Made by a program: the position numbers and the translations under genes. Under the pieces are notes generated by a model. It worked only from the letters and a program-made list of their open reading frames with translations, was not told the DNA's origin and did not search any database. From assembly GCA_900466875.1 (NCBI GenBank), contig UBNQ01000036.1, positions 1-64,000 of the forward strand: 64,000 bases of DNA, given 5' to 3'. Source of the DNA: Hyphomicrobiales bacterium. GTDB taxonomy: Bacteria > Pseudomonadota > Alphaproteobacteria > Rhizobiales > Rhizobiaceae. The stretch's first letter is position 1; the number at the start of each line of letters is the position of its first letter. This document shows, piece by piece, positions 1 through 9,163 of the stretch.

Positions 1-169
1 CGAAACACGCAAGTCTTCAAATCGCATATCCAACAGGTGCAGAATAAAATCCAATGCTGGTTGAGCCGAAGCGGCCCGGATATCGCCTCAATCCATTGCC
101 ATCAGCCAAGGGAGCCATGTCTTCGTCCGCAGACCCCATCCATCAAAACGCGCCCGGTGTGAAATACAG

Positions 170-544
170 ATGCCCTTTTATGTCGTTACGTATACCGCGC
201 TGGTGGAATCCGAGGATGAGGTAGGGGCGGCCGAAAAGGTCATGGCCAATCTCCAGGTCGAACCGCGGATGACATTTGCGGTGAAGCTCGACGAACATTC
301 CACCAAGCATATCTCGGTGACGCGACAGGCAGTTGCGGCTGATGGCACTTCAACTTCACGCCCTGCGGATACTGACTGCTTCGCCGACAAAATTGGGTCG
401 GGGTTGGAACAGGAAAATCACGCCGCGGCTGTCAGCAGGCCTGCACGTTCGGTCGGCCTGATCGGAGCCATTGTCCTTGCCATATCTTTTGGCGCGTGCG
501 GGCTTGCCGGACTGTTTCATTTCGCCTGGTTTCCGTCGTTTTAG
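170..544 (+). CDS. Conserved-type hypothetical protein with C-terminal membrane segment
   Basis: A 124-residue protein that I do not recognise. Residues 1-50 look like a small soluble alpha/beta domain (starts MPFYVVTYTALVE). The middle (about 55-95) is polar and low in structure. Residues about 96-119 form one hydrophobic helix rich in Gly, Ala, Ile and Leu, so the protein is probably anchored by its C-terminus with the N-terminus in the cytoplasm. No clear Shine-Dalgarno sequence precedes the ATG, which lowers confidence. It stands alone, with about 590 bases of apparently non-coding DNA before the next gene. No function is proposed. Confidence 0.5.
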   Translation: MPFYVVTYTALVESEDEVGAAEKVMANLQVEPRMTFAVKLDEHSTKHISVTRQAVAADGTSTSRPADTDCFADKIGSGLEQENHAAAVSRPARSVGLIGAIVLAISFGACGLAGLFHFAWFPSF

Positions 545-1136
545 ATAGTCGGTTCCATGCCTTGGTGACCTTCGGCATTTTCGAGCTGAAATCTCTGTTG
601 CGCGTACCGCGACCAGATGTCGCCCATGGCTCCTTTGAGGGTTCCGTCGAGATTGGGAGCGCTTCTTTCTCTCGCGAGACCATATCGTGCAACTCGGGAT
701 CTGAAGAGGCCCGGTTCTGTGGCCGTGGAGATATGTCCGGCCGGCAAGTTTATGGTGAGTTGATGTTGTGTCGCCGGTTTCCAACGGCCTGTTGCTGATG
801 GATCTCGCGGATTTTTATCTGAATATCAAAGCCATAAGCTAAATTTTGTTCGTTATCGACCGTGGCATCCTTGGCCTTTCGACGAATGTTCAGATGCTAG
901 ATGCGTATGGCCGCCACGATGATGCGGCGTGACCCGGAAAGCCCAAGCGACATACTGTGCCGCCTGCTATTCAAGCCCGGGCAGGGTGCAGTCATTTATG
1001 CAGCTCATTGAATGTGTCCTGAAAGTTGCGAAAGAAGCGGCGACACGTCGTGAGATCAAAGACATCCCCGATGCCGTCATTTTCAAATCGCGGGTCACTC
1101 TTTCATCAATGCCTTTGCATCAAGGAAAAAACAAAC
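545..1136. other. Long intergenic stretch, no gene seen
   Basis: About 590 bases without a convincing gene. Short open frames occur on both strands, but their translations are Arg/Ser/Cys-rich and look like chance frames. The only useful signal is the purine-rich ribosome-binding site (AAGGAAAAAA) directly before the uxaB start. A promoter for uxaB should lie here, but I cannot place it. Confidence 0.5.
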
Positions 1137-2606
1137 ATGAACCGTCTCGATGAGAGCTTTCTGAAGGGCCGCGCCCGCCCGACCCCGCGTGTTCTGCAAT
1201 GGGGAGAAGGCAATTTCCTGCGTTCTTTCGTCGATTGGAAAATTGATCTTCTGAATGAAACTGCGGGTTCAGACTGGGGGGTGATCGTGCTCCGTCCGAT
1301 CGCCGGCGGCCTGCCCTTCACGCTGAACGAGCAGGACGGTGTCTATACGGTCCTGTCGCGCGGTGTGAACGAGGCTGGTGAAAAGGTCTCCGAGCCGCGG
1401 TTGATCGCCTGTGTACGCCAGGAAATCCCGTCACATGAAAGCTGGAAGGATGTGCTGGCGCTGGCGCATGATCCCAACATCACCGTGGTCGTGTCGAATA
1501 CGACGGATGCCGGTATCGCCTATGTGCCGACGGTCACGTTCGACGATGCGCCGCAGGTCTCGTTCCCGGGCAAGCTGACGCGCTTTCTTTTCGAGCGCTG
1601 GATGGCGTTCGGCGGCAAGTCCGAGGCCGGGTTGCAGATGATCGCATGTGAACTGATCGACCATAATGGTGAGGAGCTGCGCCGGATCGTGCTGCAGCAT
1701 GCGAACGAATGGAAACTGGATCCGGCCTTCATCAGCTGGCTGGAGAAGGACAATTCCTTCTACAACACGCTGGTCGACCGGATTGTACCCGGTTATCCCC
1801 GCGCAGAGGCGGGCGCGCTTGCAGAAGAACTGGGCTACGAAGACAAGTTCATGTCGGCCGCCGAGCTCTTCCATTTCTTCGTCATCGAGAAGAAGCCGGG
1901 CATGCCGGACCTTAAGATCCCGCTTGCCGATCATGACGAGGGGACGCTCGTTGTCGAGGATGCAACGCCGTACAAGGCGCGCAAGGTGGCGATCCTCAAT
2001 GGTGCGCATACCGGTCTTTGCGCGCTTTCGCTCCTGGCCGGCGTCGAATCGGTCGGCGAGGCCGTCACGCAGCCGGCCGGCGCGAAATTCCTTGACCGGC
2101 TTCTCAACGAGGAAGTCATTCCTTTCCTGACCCTGCCCAAGGCGGAGCTGGAGGAGTTTGCCGCCGCGGTGCTGCGCCGGTTCCAGAACCCCTATATCCG
2201 CCATCTCTGGTACGACATCAGCCTGAACGGCATCGTCAAATACCAGACGCGCAATCTCGAACGTCTGCTGGCCTATGGTGAAAAGTTCGGCAAGCCCGCA
2301 CCGCTGATGACGCTGTCGCTCGCCTCTTGGCTGGCTTTCTATCTGGGCCGATTCAAGGCCTCGGAAGCCTTCCCACCGCGTGATGCAGCCGAGGTGATTG
2401 AAAAGATCAAGGCGATCGGTGCGCTCGACAATGGTACGGCTGAGGGATTTGAGACCATGATAGCCGCCTATCTGCAGGAAACGAGCTTCTGGGGTCGGTC
2501 GATCGATACGCCGGAACTGCGGGCCAAGGTTGTCGAGGGGTTCCGCTATCTTACCGTTGAACCCTTCTCCTTTGCACGTCTGGACGCTTTTCTCGAACAA
2601 GCCTGA
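1137..2606 (+). CDS. uxaB: Tagaturonate reductase (altronate oxidoreductase)
   Basis: This 489-aa protein belongs to the mannitol dehydrogenase/polyol-specific long-chain dehydrogenase family. UxaB interconverts D-tagaturonate and D-altronate with NAD(H) in cytoplasmic galacturonate breakdown. The N-terminal nucleotide-binding signature GEGNFLR is at residues 23-29, and the family motif NGAHTG starts at residue 288 in the C-terminal domain. Length matches E. coli UxaB (about 483 aa). The reading frame is open further upstream, but the ATG chosen has an AAGGAAAA ribosome site 6-7 bases before it and matches the family N-terminus. No uxaA or uxaC lies alongside, so the rest of the hexuronate pathway must be elsewhere. 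A mannitol or fructuronate reductase (UxuB-like) role is less likely given the N-terminal sequence. Confidence 0.85.
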   Translation: MNRLDESFLKGRARPTPRVLQWGEGNFLRSFVDWKIDLLNETAGSDWGVIVLRPIAGGLPFTLNEQDGVYTVLSRGVNEAGEKVSEPRLIACVRQEIPSHESWKDVLALAHDPNITVVVSNTTDAGIAYVPTVTFDDAPQVSFPGKLTRFLFERWMAFGGKSEAGLQMIACELIDHNGEELRRIVLQHANEWKLDPAFISWLEKDNSFYNTLVDRIVPGYPRAEAGALAEELGYEDKFMSAAELFHFFVIEKKPGMPDLKIPLADHDEGTLVVEDATPYKARKVAILNGAHTGLCALSLLAGVESVGEAVTQPAGAKFLDRLLNEEVIPFLTLPKAELEEFAAAVLRRFQNPYIRHLWYDISLNGIVKYQTRNLERLLAYGEKFGKPAPLMTLSLASWLAFYLGRFKASEAFPPRDAAEVIEKIKAIGALDNGTAEGFETMIAAYLQETSFWGRSIDTPELRAKVVEGFRYLTVEPFSFARLDAFLEQA

Positions 2607-2618
2607 GGCCAACAAAAT

Positions 2619-2644
2619 ACGTGCCCCGATCCATCGGGGCACGT
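2619..2644 (+). terminator. Perfect hairpin after uxaB
   Basis: A 12-bp perfect inverted repeat (ACGTGCCCCGAT and its complement) with a 2-base loop, 13 bases after the uxaB stop. There is no clean U-tract, only a pyrimidine-rich stretch, so it may act as a terminator or as an mRNA 3'-end stabiliser. Confidence 0.65.
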
Positions 2645-2819
2645 CCTCTACCGGTACAATCTTATTCAGCGATAAAATGGCGGCGGCGCGGTCGGGAGGG
2701 GCTGTCGCACCGCCCCGGGGTCGGCTCGAGGCCGGATGCCCCGTATCAGACTGGCAACGGGGATTGGAGTCCAGAAGCCTAGGAAACTCAGCCCGTTGAA
2801 GACGGGTTTCATCAGCACG

Positions 2820-3129
2820 ATGGTACAGGCCGGTAGGTCGATATCTATGCGTATAGGGACGTGGCTCGGCCGAATTTGCGCATGTCGGTCCGTGTTATCT
2901 GAGCCGGCTGTTTCGTAAGAAAATGAACGCGACCTTCATCTCCCTATCTGAAAGGGCAGCGGATAGAGAGCGCCAAGGTACTGTTACAAAACAGCGACCT
3001 GCGATCAGCAATGTGTCGCTGGATCTTTCCTATGCGGATGCGAACTATTTCTGCAGAGCCTTCAAGAAGAAGGCCGGCATTTGGCCGACCGAATACAGTC
3101 AGCAATTCCAGAAGGCCTGCGTCGGCTAA
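2820..3129 (+). pseudogene. Frameshifted remnant of an AraC-type regulator (DNA-binding domain)
   Basis: Joining pieces from different reading frames rebuilds a typical AraC/XylS two-helix-turn-helix C-terminus. One frame gives EFAHVGPCYLSRLFRKK then MNATFIS. A shift near 2943 gives YLKGQRIESAKVLLQNSDL. A second shift near 3003 gives ISNVSLDLSYADANYFCRAF and then FKKKAGIWPTEYSQQF up to the stop. The second helix-turn-helix and the SYADANYFCRAFKK signature are well kept. At least two single-base shifts, and probably another near 2860, break the frame. The N-terminal sensor or receiver domain is not recognisable. The sequence resembles the DNA-binding end of YesN-type response regulators. Uninterrupted motifs between the shifts suggest fairly recent decay, or sequencing error. 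Confidence 0.75.
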
Positions 3130-3133
3130 CCCG

Positions 3134-3403
3134 TCAGTCGGCTGATCTGTTCCTGTCCTTGGGGCAGATGCCTATGCAATCGTCTTCGACCGTGACGAAG
3201 GCCAGCCCGCCTTCTTCGAAAGCGCGTCGCAGCTGGGCTTCCGTCGAGCGGTGGACCTCGTGGCGGTCGCCTTCGTAGTCCCTGATCGTGCTGCGCGAAA
3301 CGCCGGAGCGATCCGCCAGATCGCCTTGCGTCCAGTCGAGAAAGCCACGGCCGGCCCGACAGAGCGCTGGCGACAAAATCTTTGCCTGATCCGGTTGACC
3401 CAT
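3134..3403 (-). CDS. Small XRE-family helix-turn-helix regulator
   Basis: An 89-aa single-domain DNA-binding protein. The pattern CRAGRGFLDWTQGDLADRSG followed by VSRSTIRDYE is a classic Cro/C1-type helix-turn-helix (Q-x-x-L-A, then S-x-x-T-I-R). It is followed by the short beta tail common in rhizobial XRE proteins (RRAFEEGGLAFV). I chose the internal ATG because a GGA-containing ribosome site lies upstream and the family usually begins just before the helix-turn-helix. An in-frame ATG at 3439 would add 12 residues. The gene is divergent from the antiporter operon that starts about 70 bp away and could regulate it, but nothing in the sequence proves that. Confidence 0.65.
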   Translation of the reverse strand: MGQPDQAKILSPALCRAGRGFLDWTQGDLADRSGVSRSTIRDYEGDRHEVHRSTEAQLRRAFEEGGLAFVTVEDDCIGICPKDRNRSAD

Positions 3404-3509
3404 TGTTCCAAATTGCCCATATTGGTCAGAATCAATCATATATGGCAGTTTCGTCCGATTGGCTAGTGGGGCACCCCATTCCATGATAAAGGTCTGAAAT
3501 GCCAAGAGA

Positions 3510-6452
3510 ATGAAGGGATGGGACATTGGGATAACGCTTGCGCCGCACTTTCTTGTCCTGCTGCTGGCCCTGCCGTTTATCGGAAGTCTCCTTTCCGTAC
3601 TGCTCCTGAACACGGCATCGACGGTCCTGCCGTCGCGACTGGCATCGCTGGTGGCTTTTGGCTGCCTCCTCATTGCCGTGCTTGCCTATCCGCAGGTGAC
3701 CGATGGAAATGTCCTTCGGTACAACCTCGACTGGATCCCACAGCTCGGGCTGAACTTTTCGCTGCGTCTGGACGGGTTCGCCTGGATGTTCTGCGTCCTG
3801 ATCACCGGCATCGGTTTTCTGGTCACCGTCTATGCCCGTTATTACATGTCCGAGGACGATCCCGTTCCGCGGTTCTTCTCCTTCTTTCTCGCCTTCATGG
3901 GCGCGATGCTCGGCATCGTTCTTTCGGGCAATGTCATCCTGCTTTCGATCTTCTGGGAGCTGACGAGCATCTCGTCCTTCCTGCTGATCAGCTATTGGAA
4001 CAATTCGGCCGCGGCGCGCGATGGCGCCCGAATGGCCCTGACGATTACCGGTATCGGCGGGTTCTGTCTGCTGATCGGCCTGCTTCTGATCGGCAACATC
4101 GTCGGCAGTTATGATCTCGACAAGATCCTGGCATCGGGCGATCTCATTCGCGGCCATTCGCTCTATCTGCCGGCTCTGGTCTTTATTCTTCTCGGCACGC
4201 TGACGAAGAGCGCCCAGTTTCCGTTTCATTTCTGGCTGCCGAATGCGATGGCCGCGCCGACGCCGGTTTCTGCCTATCTTCACTCAGCAACCATGGTGAA
4301 GGCCGGGGTCTTCCTACTTGCCCGCCTGTCGCCGGCCCTGTCTGGAACCTATGAATGGTTCTTCATTCTGGGGGCGGCCGGTATCATCACGCTTCTGATC
4401 GGCGCGTTTTTCGCGATCTTCCAGCAGGACCTCAAGGGGCTTCTTGCCTATTCGACGATCAGCCATCTGGGGTTGATCACCACGCTGCTCAGTCTGGGAA
4501 GCCCGCTCGCAACGGTGGCGGCGATCTTCCACATGCTGAACCACGCAACGTTCAAGGCATCGCTGTTCATGGCCGCGGGGATCATCGACCACGAGACCGG
4601 GACGCGTGACATGCGGCGATTAAGCGGGCTGTTCCGCTACATGCCTTATACGGCGACGCTTGCGATGGTGGCGAGTGCGGCGATGGCGGGCGTTCCACTG
4701 CTTAACGGTTTCCTGTCGAAGGAGATGTTTTTCGCCGAGGCGATCGAGACACATGCGGATTCTGTCCTCGACATCGCTCTGCCTTATGTCGCGACGCTTG
4801 CCGGCGCTTTCAGCGTCGCCTATTCGCTGCGCTTCATCCATACGGTCTTTTTCGGCCCGTCGCCGACCAATCTGCCCAAGGATACGCCGCATGAGCCGCC
4901 GCGCTGGATGCGTTTTCCGATCGAACTGCTTGTCGTCATCTGCCTGGTCGTCGGGATTGCGCCGGCATTTTCAGTCGGGCCGTTTCTTCATACGGCAGTC
5001 GTCAGCGTGCTGGGCACGCAGACGCCGGAATACAGCCTTGCGATCTGGCACGGTTTCAACCTGCCGCTGATCATGAGCCTGATTGCGCTGGTCGGCGGTG
5101 CGGCGCTCTATTTCGTGCTGCGCCACTATCTTGCGACCTGCGAGGACGGTCCTCCGCTGATCCGGCGCCTGAGGGGGCAGCGTATATTCGAGCGCATTCT
5201 GGTCGAGGTTTCGTGGCGCTGGGCCCGCATGGCCGAACAGCGGCTCGGTACGCGCAACCTGCAGCCGCAACTGCGGTGGGTGGTCGTCACCGGCTTCCTG
5301 GCGGGCCTGCTGCCGCTTTGGCTTTCCGGCTTCGAGCCAAGGACTTTCGTCTTTTCGGGTGTCGACAAGGTTTTTGCCGGCATCTGGCTGGTCGGCATCT
5401 GCCTTGCGCTCGGTACGGCCTTTCTCGCCAAGTACCATCGGCTTGCGGCACTGGTCATGCTGGGCGGCATCGGCCTGATCGTCTGCATCACCTTCGTCTG
5501 GCTGTCGGCTCCCGATCTTGCAATCACCCAGTTGCTGGTCGAGATCGTGACCACCGTACTCATTCTGCTCGGCCTGCGATGGCTGCCAAAGCGGACGGAG
5601 AAGATGGATGAATCGGTGACGTTTCGTGCCCGCTTCCGGCGTTTCCGCGATCTGTTGATCGCGATCATCTGCGGTGTCGGCATGACCTTCATCGCCTATG
5701 CCGTGATGACCATGCCGGTGCCCGATGCCATCGCGACCTACTTCCTGGAAAATGCCTATACGGAAGGTGGCGGCCGCAACGTCGTCAACGTCATTCTCGT
5801 CGATTTCCGCGGTTTCGACACGCTCGGCGAAATCACCGTTCTCGGCATCGTCGCACTCACCGTCTTTGCGCTGCTGCGCCGTTTCCGTCCGGCGCCCGAC
5901 ACGATGGTCATGCCCGAGCAGCAACGAATCCAGAACCGGTTCGACGAAGAGCGGCCGGAGCGGAATGCGGGAGACACGGTGCGCGAATATCTGCTCGTGC
6001 CGTCGGTCATCATGCAGTGGATGTTCCCGGTCATCATCACGTTTGCCGTCTACATCTTCATGCGCGGGCATGATCTGCCGGGCGGCGGGTTCTCGGCCGG
6101 GCTGACGCTCTCGATCGCCTTCCTGCTGCAATATCTGGCGGGTGGGACGCGCTGGGCGGAAGATCGTATCCGCATACTGCCGCTATGGTGGATGGGGTTC
6201 GGCCTGTTGATCGCTACGCTTACCGGCATCGGTGCCTGGTTCCTGGGATATCCGTTCCTGACTTCGCATTCGCAGTATCTGACGCTGCCGCTGATCGGCA
6301 AGGTGCCGGCGGCGACGGCACTGCTCTTCGATCTCGGCGTCTTCCTGCTGGTCGTGGGATCGACGGTTCTGATCCTCGTCGCGCTGGCGCACCAGTCCAT
6401 CCGTATCAATCGTATTCGCACCGTCGAAGCCGACAAGCCGAAGGAGAGCTAA
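3510..6452 (+). CDS. phaA: Pha2/Mrp cation:proton antiporter, fused subunits A and B
   Basis: A 980-aa polytopic membrane protein, the largest part of a multisubunit Na+(K+)/H+ antiporter related to the NuoL/NuoM subunits of complex I. Residues 1 to about 770 form MrpA: many helices, the conserved glutamate at 150 in FWELTSIS, and the TKSAQFPFHFWLPNAM loop with its conserved lysine near 230. The last ~170 residues are MrpB-like (VIMQWMFPVIITFAVYIFMRGHDLPGGGFSAG). This A-B fusion is typical of the rhizobial pha2 type, so no separate phaB is expected. It is the first gene of a six-gene operon, and its stop overlaps the phaC start by one base (TAATG). The start has a modest ribosome site (AAGAGA); a slightly shorter start is possible. 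Confidence 0.92.
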   Translation: MKGWDIGITLAPHFLVLLLALPFIGSLLSVLLLNTASTVLPSRLASLVAFGCLLIAVLAYPQVTDGNVLRYNLDWIPQLGLNFSLRLDGFAWMFCVLITGIGFLVTVYARYYMSEDDPVPRFFSFFLAFMGAMLGIVLSGNVILLSIFWELTSISSFLLISYWNNSAAARDGARMALTITGIGGFCLLIGLLLIGNIVGSYDLDKILASGDLIRGHSLYLPALVFILLGTLTKSAQFPFHFWLPNAMAAPTPVSAYLHSATMVKAGVFLLARLSPALSGTYEWFFILGAAGIITLLIGAFFAIFQQDLKGLLAYSTISHLGLITTLLSLGSPLATVAAIFHMLNHATFKASLFMAAGIIDHETGTRDMRRLSGLFRYMPYTATLAMVASAAMAGVPLLNGFLSKEMFFAEAIETHADSVLDIALPYVATLAGAFSVAYSLRFIHTVFFGPSPTNLPKDTPHEPPRWMRFPIELLVVICLVVGIAPAFSVGPFLHTAVVSVLGTQTPEYSLAIWHGFNLPLIMSLIALVGGAALYFVLRHYLATCEDGPPLIRRLRGQRIFERILVEVSWRWARMAEQRLGTRNLQPQLRWVVVTGFLAGLLPLWLSGFEPRTFVFSGVDKVFAGIWLVGICLALGTAFLAKYHRLAALVMLGGIGLIVCITFVWLSAPDLAITQLLVEIVTTVLILLGLRWLPKRTEKMDESVTFRARFRRFRDLLIAIICGVGMTFIAYAVMTMPVPDAIATYFLENAYTEGGGRNVVNVILVDFRGFDTLGEITVLGIVALTVFALLRRFRPAPDTMVMPEQQRIQNRFDEERPERNAGDTVREYLLVPSVIMQWMFPVIITFAVYIFMRGHDLPGGGFSAGLTLSIAFLLQYLAGGTRWAEDRIRILPLWWMGFGLLIATLTGIGAWFLGYPFLTSHSQYLTLPLIGKVPAATALLFDLGVFLLVVGSTVLILVALAHQSIRINRIRTVEADKPKES

Positions 6453-6790
6453 TGGAGATCATCCTTTCCATCGCCATCGGCGTGATGACCAGCTGCGGCG
6501 TGTGGCTGATCCTGCGTCCACGCACCTATCAGGTCATCATCGGCCTGTCGCTCCTCTCCTATGCGGTGAACCTGTTCATCTTCGGGGTCGGCGGTGTAAA
6601 GACCAATGTCCCGCCGATCCTGAGCGGGAACGGCGCAGATGGTGTTCTTGCGGATCCGGTACCGCAGGCGCTGGTGCTGACCGCGATCGTCATCGGATTT
6701 GCGACGACGGCGCTCTTCCTTGTCGTCCTGCTCGCCTCGCGCGGCCTTACCGGCACCGACCATGTGGACGGTAGAGGGGACAAGCGATGA
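6452..6790 (+). CDS. phaC: Pha2/Mrp antiporter subunit C
   Basis: A 112-aa NuoK-like protein with three transmembrane helices (about residues 3-22, 29-49 and 73-95), the usual size and form for MrpC. The segment YQVIIGLSLLSYAVNLFIFG is characteristic of the subunit. It forms part of the membrane core with subunits A and D. The start codon overlaps the phaA stop and the stop overlaps the phaD start (ATGA), indicating translational coupling and fixed stoichiometry. An in-frame extension upstream exists but runs inside phaA, so it is not used. Confidence 0.92.
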   Translation: MEIILSIAIGVMTSCGVWLILRPRTYQVIIGLSLLSYAVNLFIFGVGGVKTNVPPILSGNGADGVLADPVPQALVLTAIVIGFATTALFLVVLLASRGLTGTDHVDGRGDKR

Positions 6791-8409
6791 ACGGCTGGTC
6801 GCATCATCTGATCGTCGCGCCGATCCTCATCCCGGTTGTCGCAGCGGCAATCCTGCTGTTCATTGAGGAACGCCAGCGCGTGACAAAGGCGATGGTGAGC
6901 CTCGCCTCGGCGCTTCTGCTTCTGGCAGTCGCCTTTATCCTGTTTCGCATCGAAAGCGGGCCGAACGGATATGAGGGTGTCTATCTGCTCGGCAACTGGG
7001 CGGCGCCCTTCGGTGTCGTTCTGGTTCTCGACGGCCTGTCCGCCCTGATGCTGCTTCTGACGGCGCTGGTGGCGGTTGCGGCCCTCGTCTATTCGCTGGC
7101 GCGCTGGCATGGGATGGGGTCGCATTTCCATTCGATGTTCCAACTGCTTCTGATGGGCGTCAATGGTGCTTTCCTGACTGGCGACCTGTTCAATCTCTTC
7201 GTGTTCTTCGAGGTCATGCTGGCAGCGTCCTACGGTCTTCTGCTGCATGGTTCGGGCCAGCTGCGCGTCAAGGCGGGCCTGCATTACATTGCGGTCAACC
7301 TTGCGGCGGCATTGCTTTTCCTGATCGGCGTCAGCCTGATCTACGGCACGGCCGGTACGCTCAACATGGCCGATCTTGCCGCCCGTATCCCGGATATGGA
7401 AGCGGATCGCCGCATGCTGATGGAGGCCGGCGCCGGTGTGCTCGGCATCGCCTTTCTCATCAAGGCGGGCATGTGGCCGCTCTGCTTCTGGTTGCCCACC
7501 GCCTATAGCGCGGCAGCGGCCCCGGTCGCCGGCGTCTTTGCGATCCTCAGCAAGCTCGGCATCTATGTGATCCTGCGCCTGACCATGCTTCTATTCGACA
7601 GCGGGCCATCGGCCGGTTTCGGCTCCACGGTCCTGCTCTATGGCGGCATGGCCACGCTGATCTTCGGCACGATCGGTGTTCTCGCTTCGCAGGCTCTCGG
7701 CCGGCTCGCCGGTTTTTCGGTGCTCGTGTCATCCGGCACGCTGCTGATGGTTCTCGGCATCAATGACGGTGCGGTCTCCTCCGGCGCGCTGCTCTATCTC
7801 GTCAGCTCGACACTGACGATCAGCGCCTTCTTCATGCTGATCGAGCTTGTCGAACGCAGCCAGGATGCGGGCGCCAACGTTCTTGCCGTGACGATGGAAG
7901 CCTATGGCGACGCGGATGAGGACGAGCCCGAGGAAGGGGATGGCGTCACCATGCCCGGCACGATGGCGATTCTCGGCACCTGTTTTGCGATGTGCGGAAT
8001 TCTTCTCTCGGGCCTGCCGCCGCTTTCCGGCTTCATCGCCAAGTTCGCCATGCTGTCGGCGATGATGGGCACCGGCGCGATCGGTGTTCCGCCGACCGCT
8101 GCCGTCTGGGCCCTGATCATTCTTGTCATCCTGTCCGGTGTCGCAGCGCTGATTTCGATGACGCGTGTCGGGATCCGCACGTTCTGGACCTCGCTGGAAG
8201 GCGTCGTCCCGCGGGTGCTCGTGATCGAGATCGTGCCCGTGATGTTCCTTCTCGGCATCACCCTGTTGCTGACGGTGCAGGCGAATTCGGCGATGCAGTA
8301 TATGGACACGACGATCCGTACGCTCAGCAATCCGAGCCTCTATATCGACGCGGTGCGCAATGCGACGGTCGTGCCGGGTGTCGATAGCGACGCGGGGGAG
8401 GGCGACTGA
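6787..8409 (+). CDS. phaD: Pha2/Mrp antiporter subunit D
   Basis: A 540-aa polytopic protein of the NuoM/NuoN-like proton-translocating family. It shows the conserved glutamate segment NLFVFFEVMLAASYGLLLHG and the lysine-bearing FLIKAGMWPLCFWLPTAYSA, both expected in MrpD. An acidic stretch near residues 376-385 (DADEDEPEEG) is an inserted cytoplasmic loop. D pairs with A as one of the two antiporter-like subunits. It overlaps phaC by 4 bp and phaE by 1 bp. Confidence 0.92.
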   Translation: MNGWSHHLIVAPILIPVVAAAILLFIEERQRVTKAMVSLASALLLLAVAFILFRIESGPNGYEGVYLLGNWAAPFGVVLVLDGLSALMLLLTALVAVAALVYSLARWHGMGSHFHSMFQLLLMGVNGAFLTGDLFNLFVFFEVMLAASYGLLLHGSGQLRVKAGLHYIAVNLAAALLFLIGVSLIYGTAGTLNMADLAARIPDMEADRRMLMEAGAGVLGIAFLIKAGMWPLCFWLPTAYSAAAAPVAGVFAILSKLGIYVILRLTMLLFDSGPSAGFGSTVLLYGGMATLIFGTIGVLASQALGRLAGFSVLVSSGTLLMVLGINDGAVSSGALLYLVSSTLTISAFFMLIELVERSQDAGANVLAVTMEAYGDADEDEPEEGDGVTMPGTMAILGTCFAMCGILLSGLPPLSGFIAKFAMLSAMMGTGAIGVPPTAAVWALIILVILSGVAALISMTRVGIRTFWTSLEGVVPRVLVIEIVPVMFLLGITLLLTVQANSAMQYMDTTIRTLSNPSLYIDAVRNATVVPGVDSDAGEGD

Positions 8410-8885
8410 TGCTTCCCTATCCGATCCTGACGATCTCGCTGACCCTGATGTGGATGCTGCTCAACAGCTTTTCGCTCGGACATCTGATCCTCGGCGCGCT
8501 GGTGGCCGTGTTTGCCTCCTGGGCCATGGCGTCGCTCAGGCCGGACAAGCCGAAGCTGAAGAAGTGGTATCTTCTGCCCAAGCTGTTCTTCATCGTGCTC
8601 TACGACATTGCCCGCTCGAACCTTGCTGTCGCCTGGCTGATCGTCCGGGGCCGTACGGAGGGGCGCAAGGCCGGTTTCCTGACGATCCCACTCGAAATCG
8701 AGGATCGTACCGCGCTTGCGCTTCTGGCGATCATCCTCACAAGTACGCCCGGATCGGTCTGGATGGAGTATGATTCCTATGACGGTTCCATCCTCATGCA
8801 TGTGCTCGACCTGAAGGACGAAGAGGATTGGATCGCAACGATCAAGGGCCGTTATGAGAAGCTGCTGATGGAGATATTCGCATGA
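8409..8885 (+). CDS. phaE: Pha2/Mrp antiporter subunit E
   Basis: A 158-aa MrpE-family protein with two or three N-terminal hydrophobic helices, then a cytoplasmic domain holding the family pattern LAIILTSTPGSVWMEYD and HVLDLKDEEDW. MrpE is needed for assembly of the complex and has no counterpart in complex I. The start overlaps the phaD stop by one base and the end overlaps phaF by 4 bp. Confidence 0.9.
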   Translation: MLPYPILTISLTLMWMLLNSFSLGHLILGALVAVFASWAMASLRPDKPKLKKWYLLPKLFFIVLYDIARSNLAVAWLIVRGRTEGRKAGFLTIPLEIEDRTALALLAIILTSTPGSVWMEYDSYDGSILMHVLDLKDEEDWIATIKGRYEKLLMEIFA

Positions 8886-9163
8886 GCGCCGTCATCATCT
8901 ATACCGCAGTCGCAATTGCTCAATTCATGCTCGTCGTCGCCATGGCGATTGCCGCCGTGCGGATGTTTCGCGGGCCGCGGGCGCAGGATCGGATCATCGG
9001 TCTCGACACGATCTATATCAACGCAATGCTGCTGCTCGTGACATTCGGCATCGGCACGGGACGTGTGATCTATTTCGAGGCAGCGCTGGTGATCGGCCTG
9101 CTCGGCTTCGTTTCCACCGTGGCGCTGGCGAAATTCCTGATGCGCGGGGAGGTGATCGAATGA
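8882..9163 (+). CDS. phaF: Pha2/Mrp antiporter subunit F
   Basis: A 93-aa protein with three hydrophobic helices, fitting MrpF in size and sequence (RMFRGPRAQDRIIGLDTIYIN is the family hallmark after helix 1). It is a small structural subunit of the antiporter membrane core. Both ends overlap the neighbouring genes by 4 bp (ATGA), in keeping with coupled translation along the operon. Confidence 0.9.
   Translation: MSAVIIYTAVAIAQFMLVVAMAIAAVRMFRGPRAQDRIIGLDTIYINAMLLLVTFGIGTGRVIYFEAALVIGLLGFVSTVALAKFLMRGEVIE

Noticed and set aside
545..1136. Small ORFs between the first gene and uxaB
   Set aside because: The translations look random (Arg/Ser/Cys-rich), overlap on both strands and lack ribosome sites. 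None could be supported as a gene.
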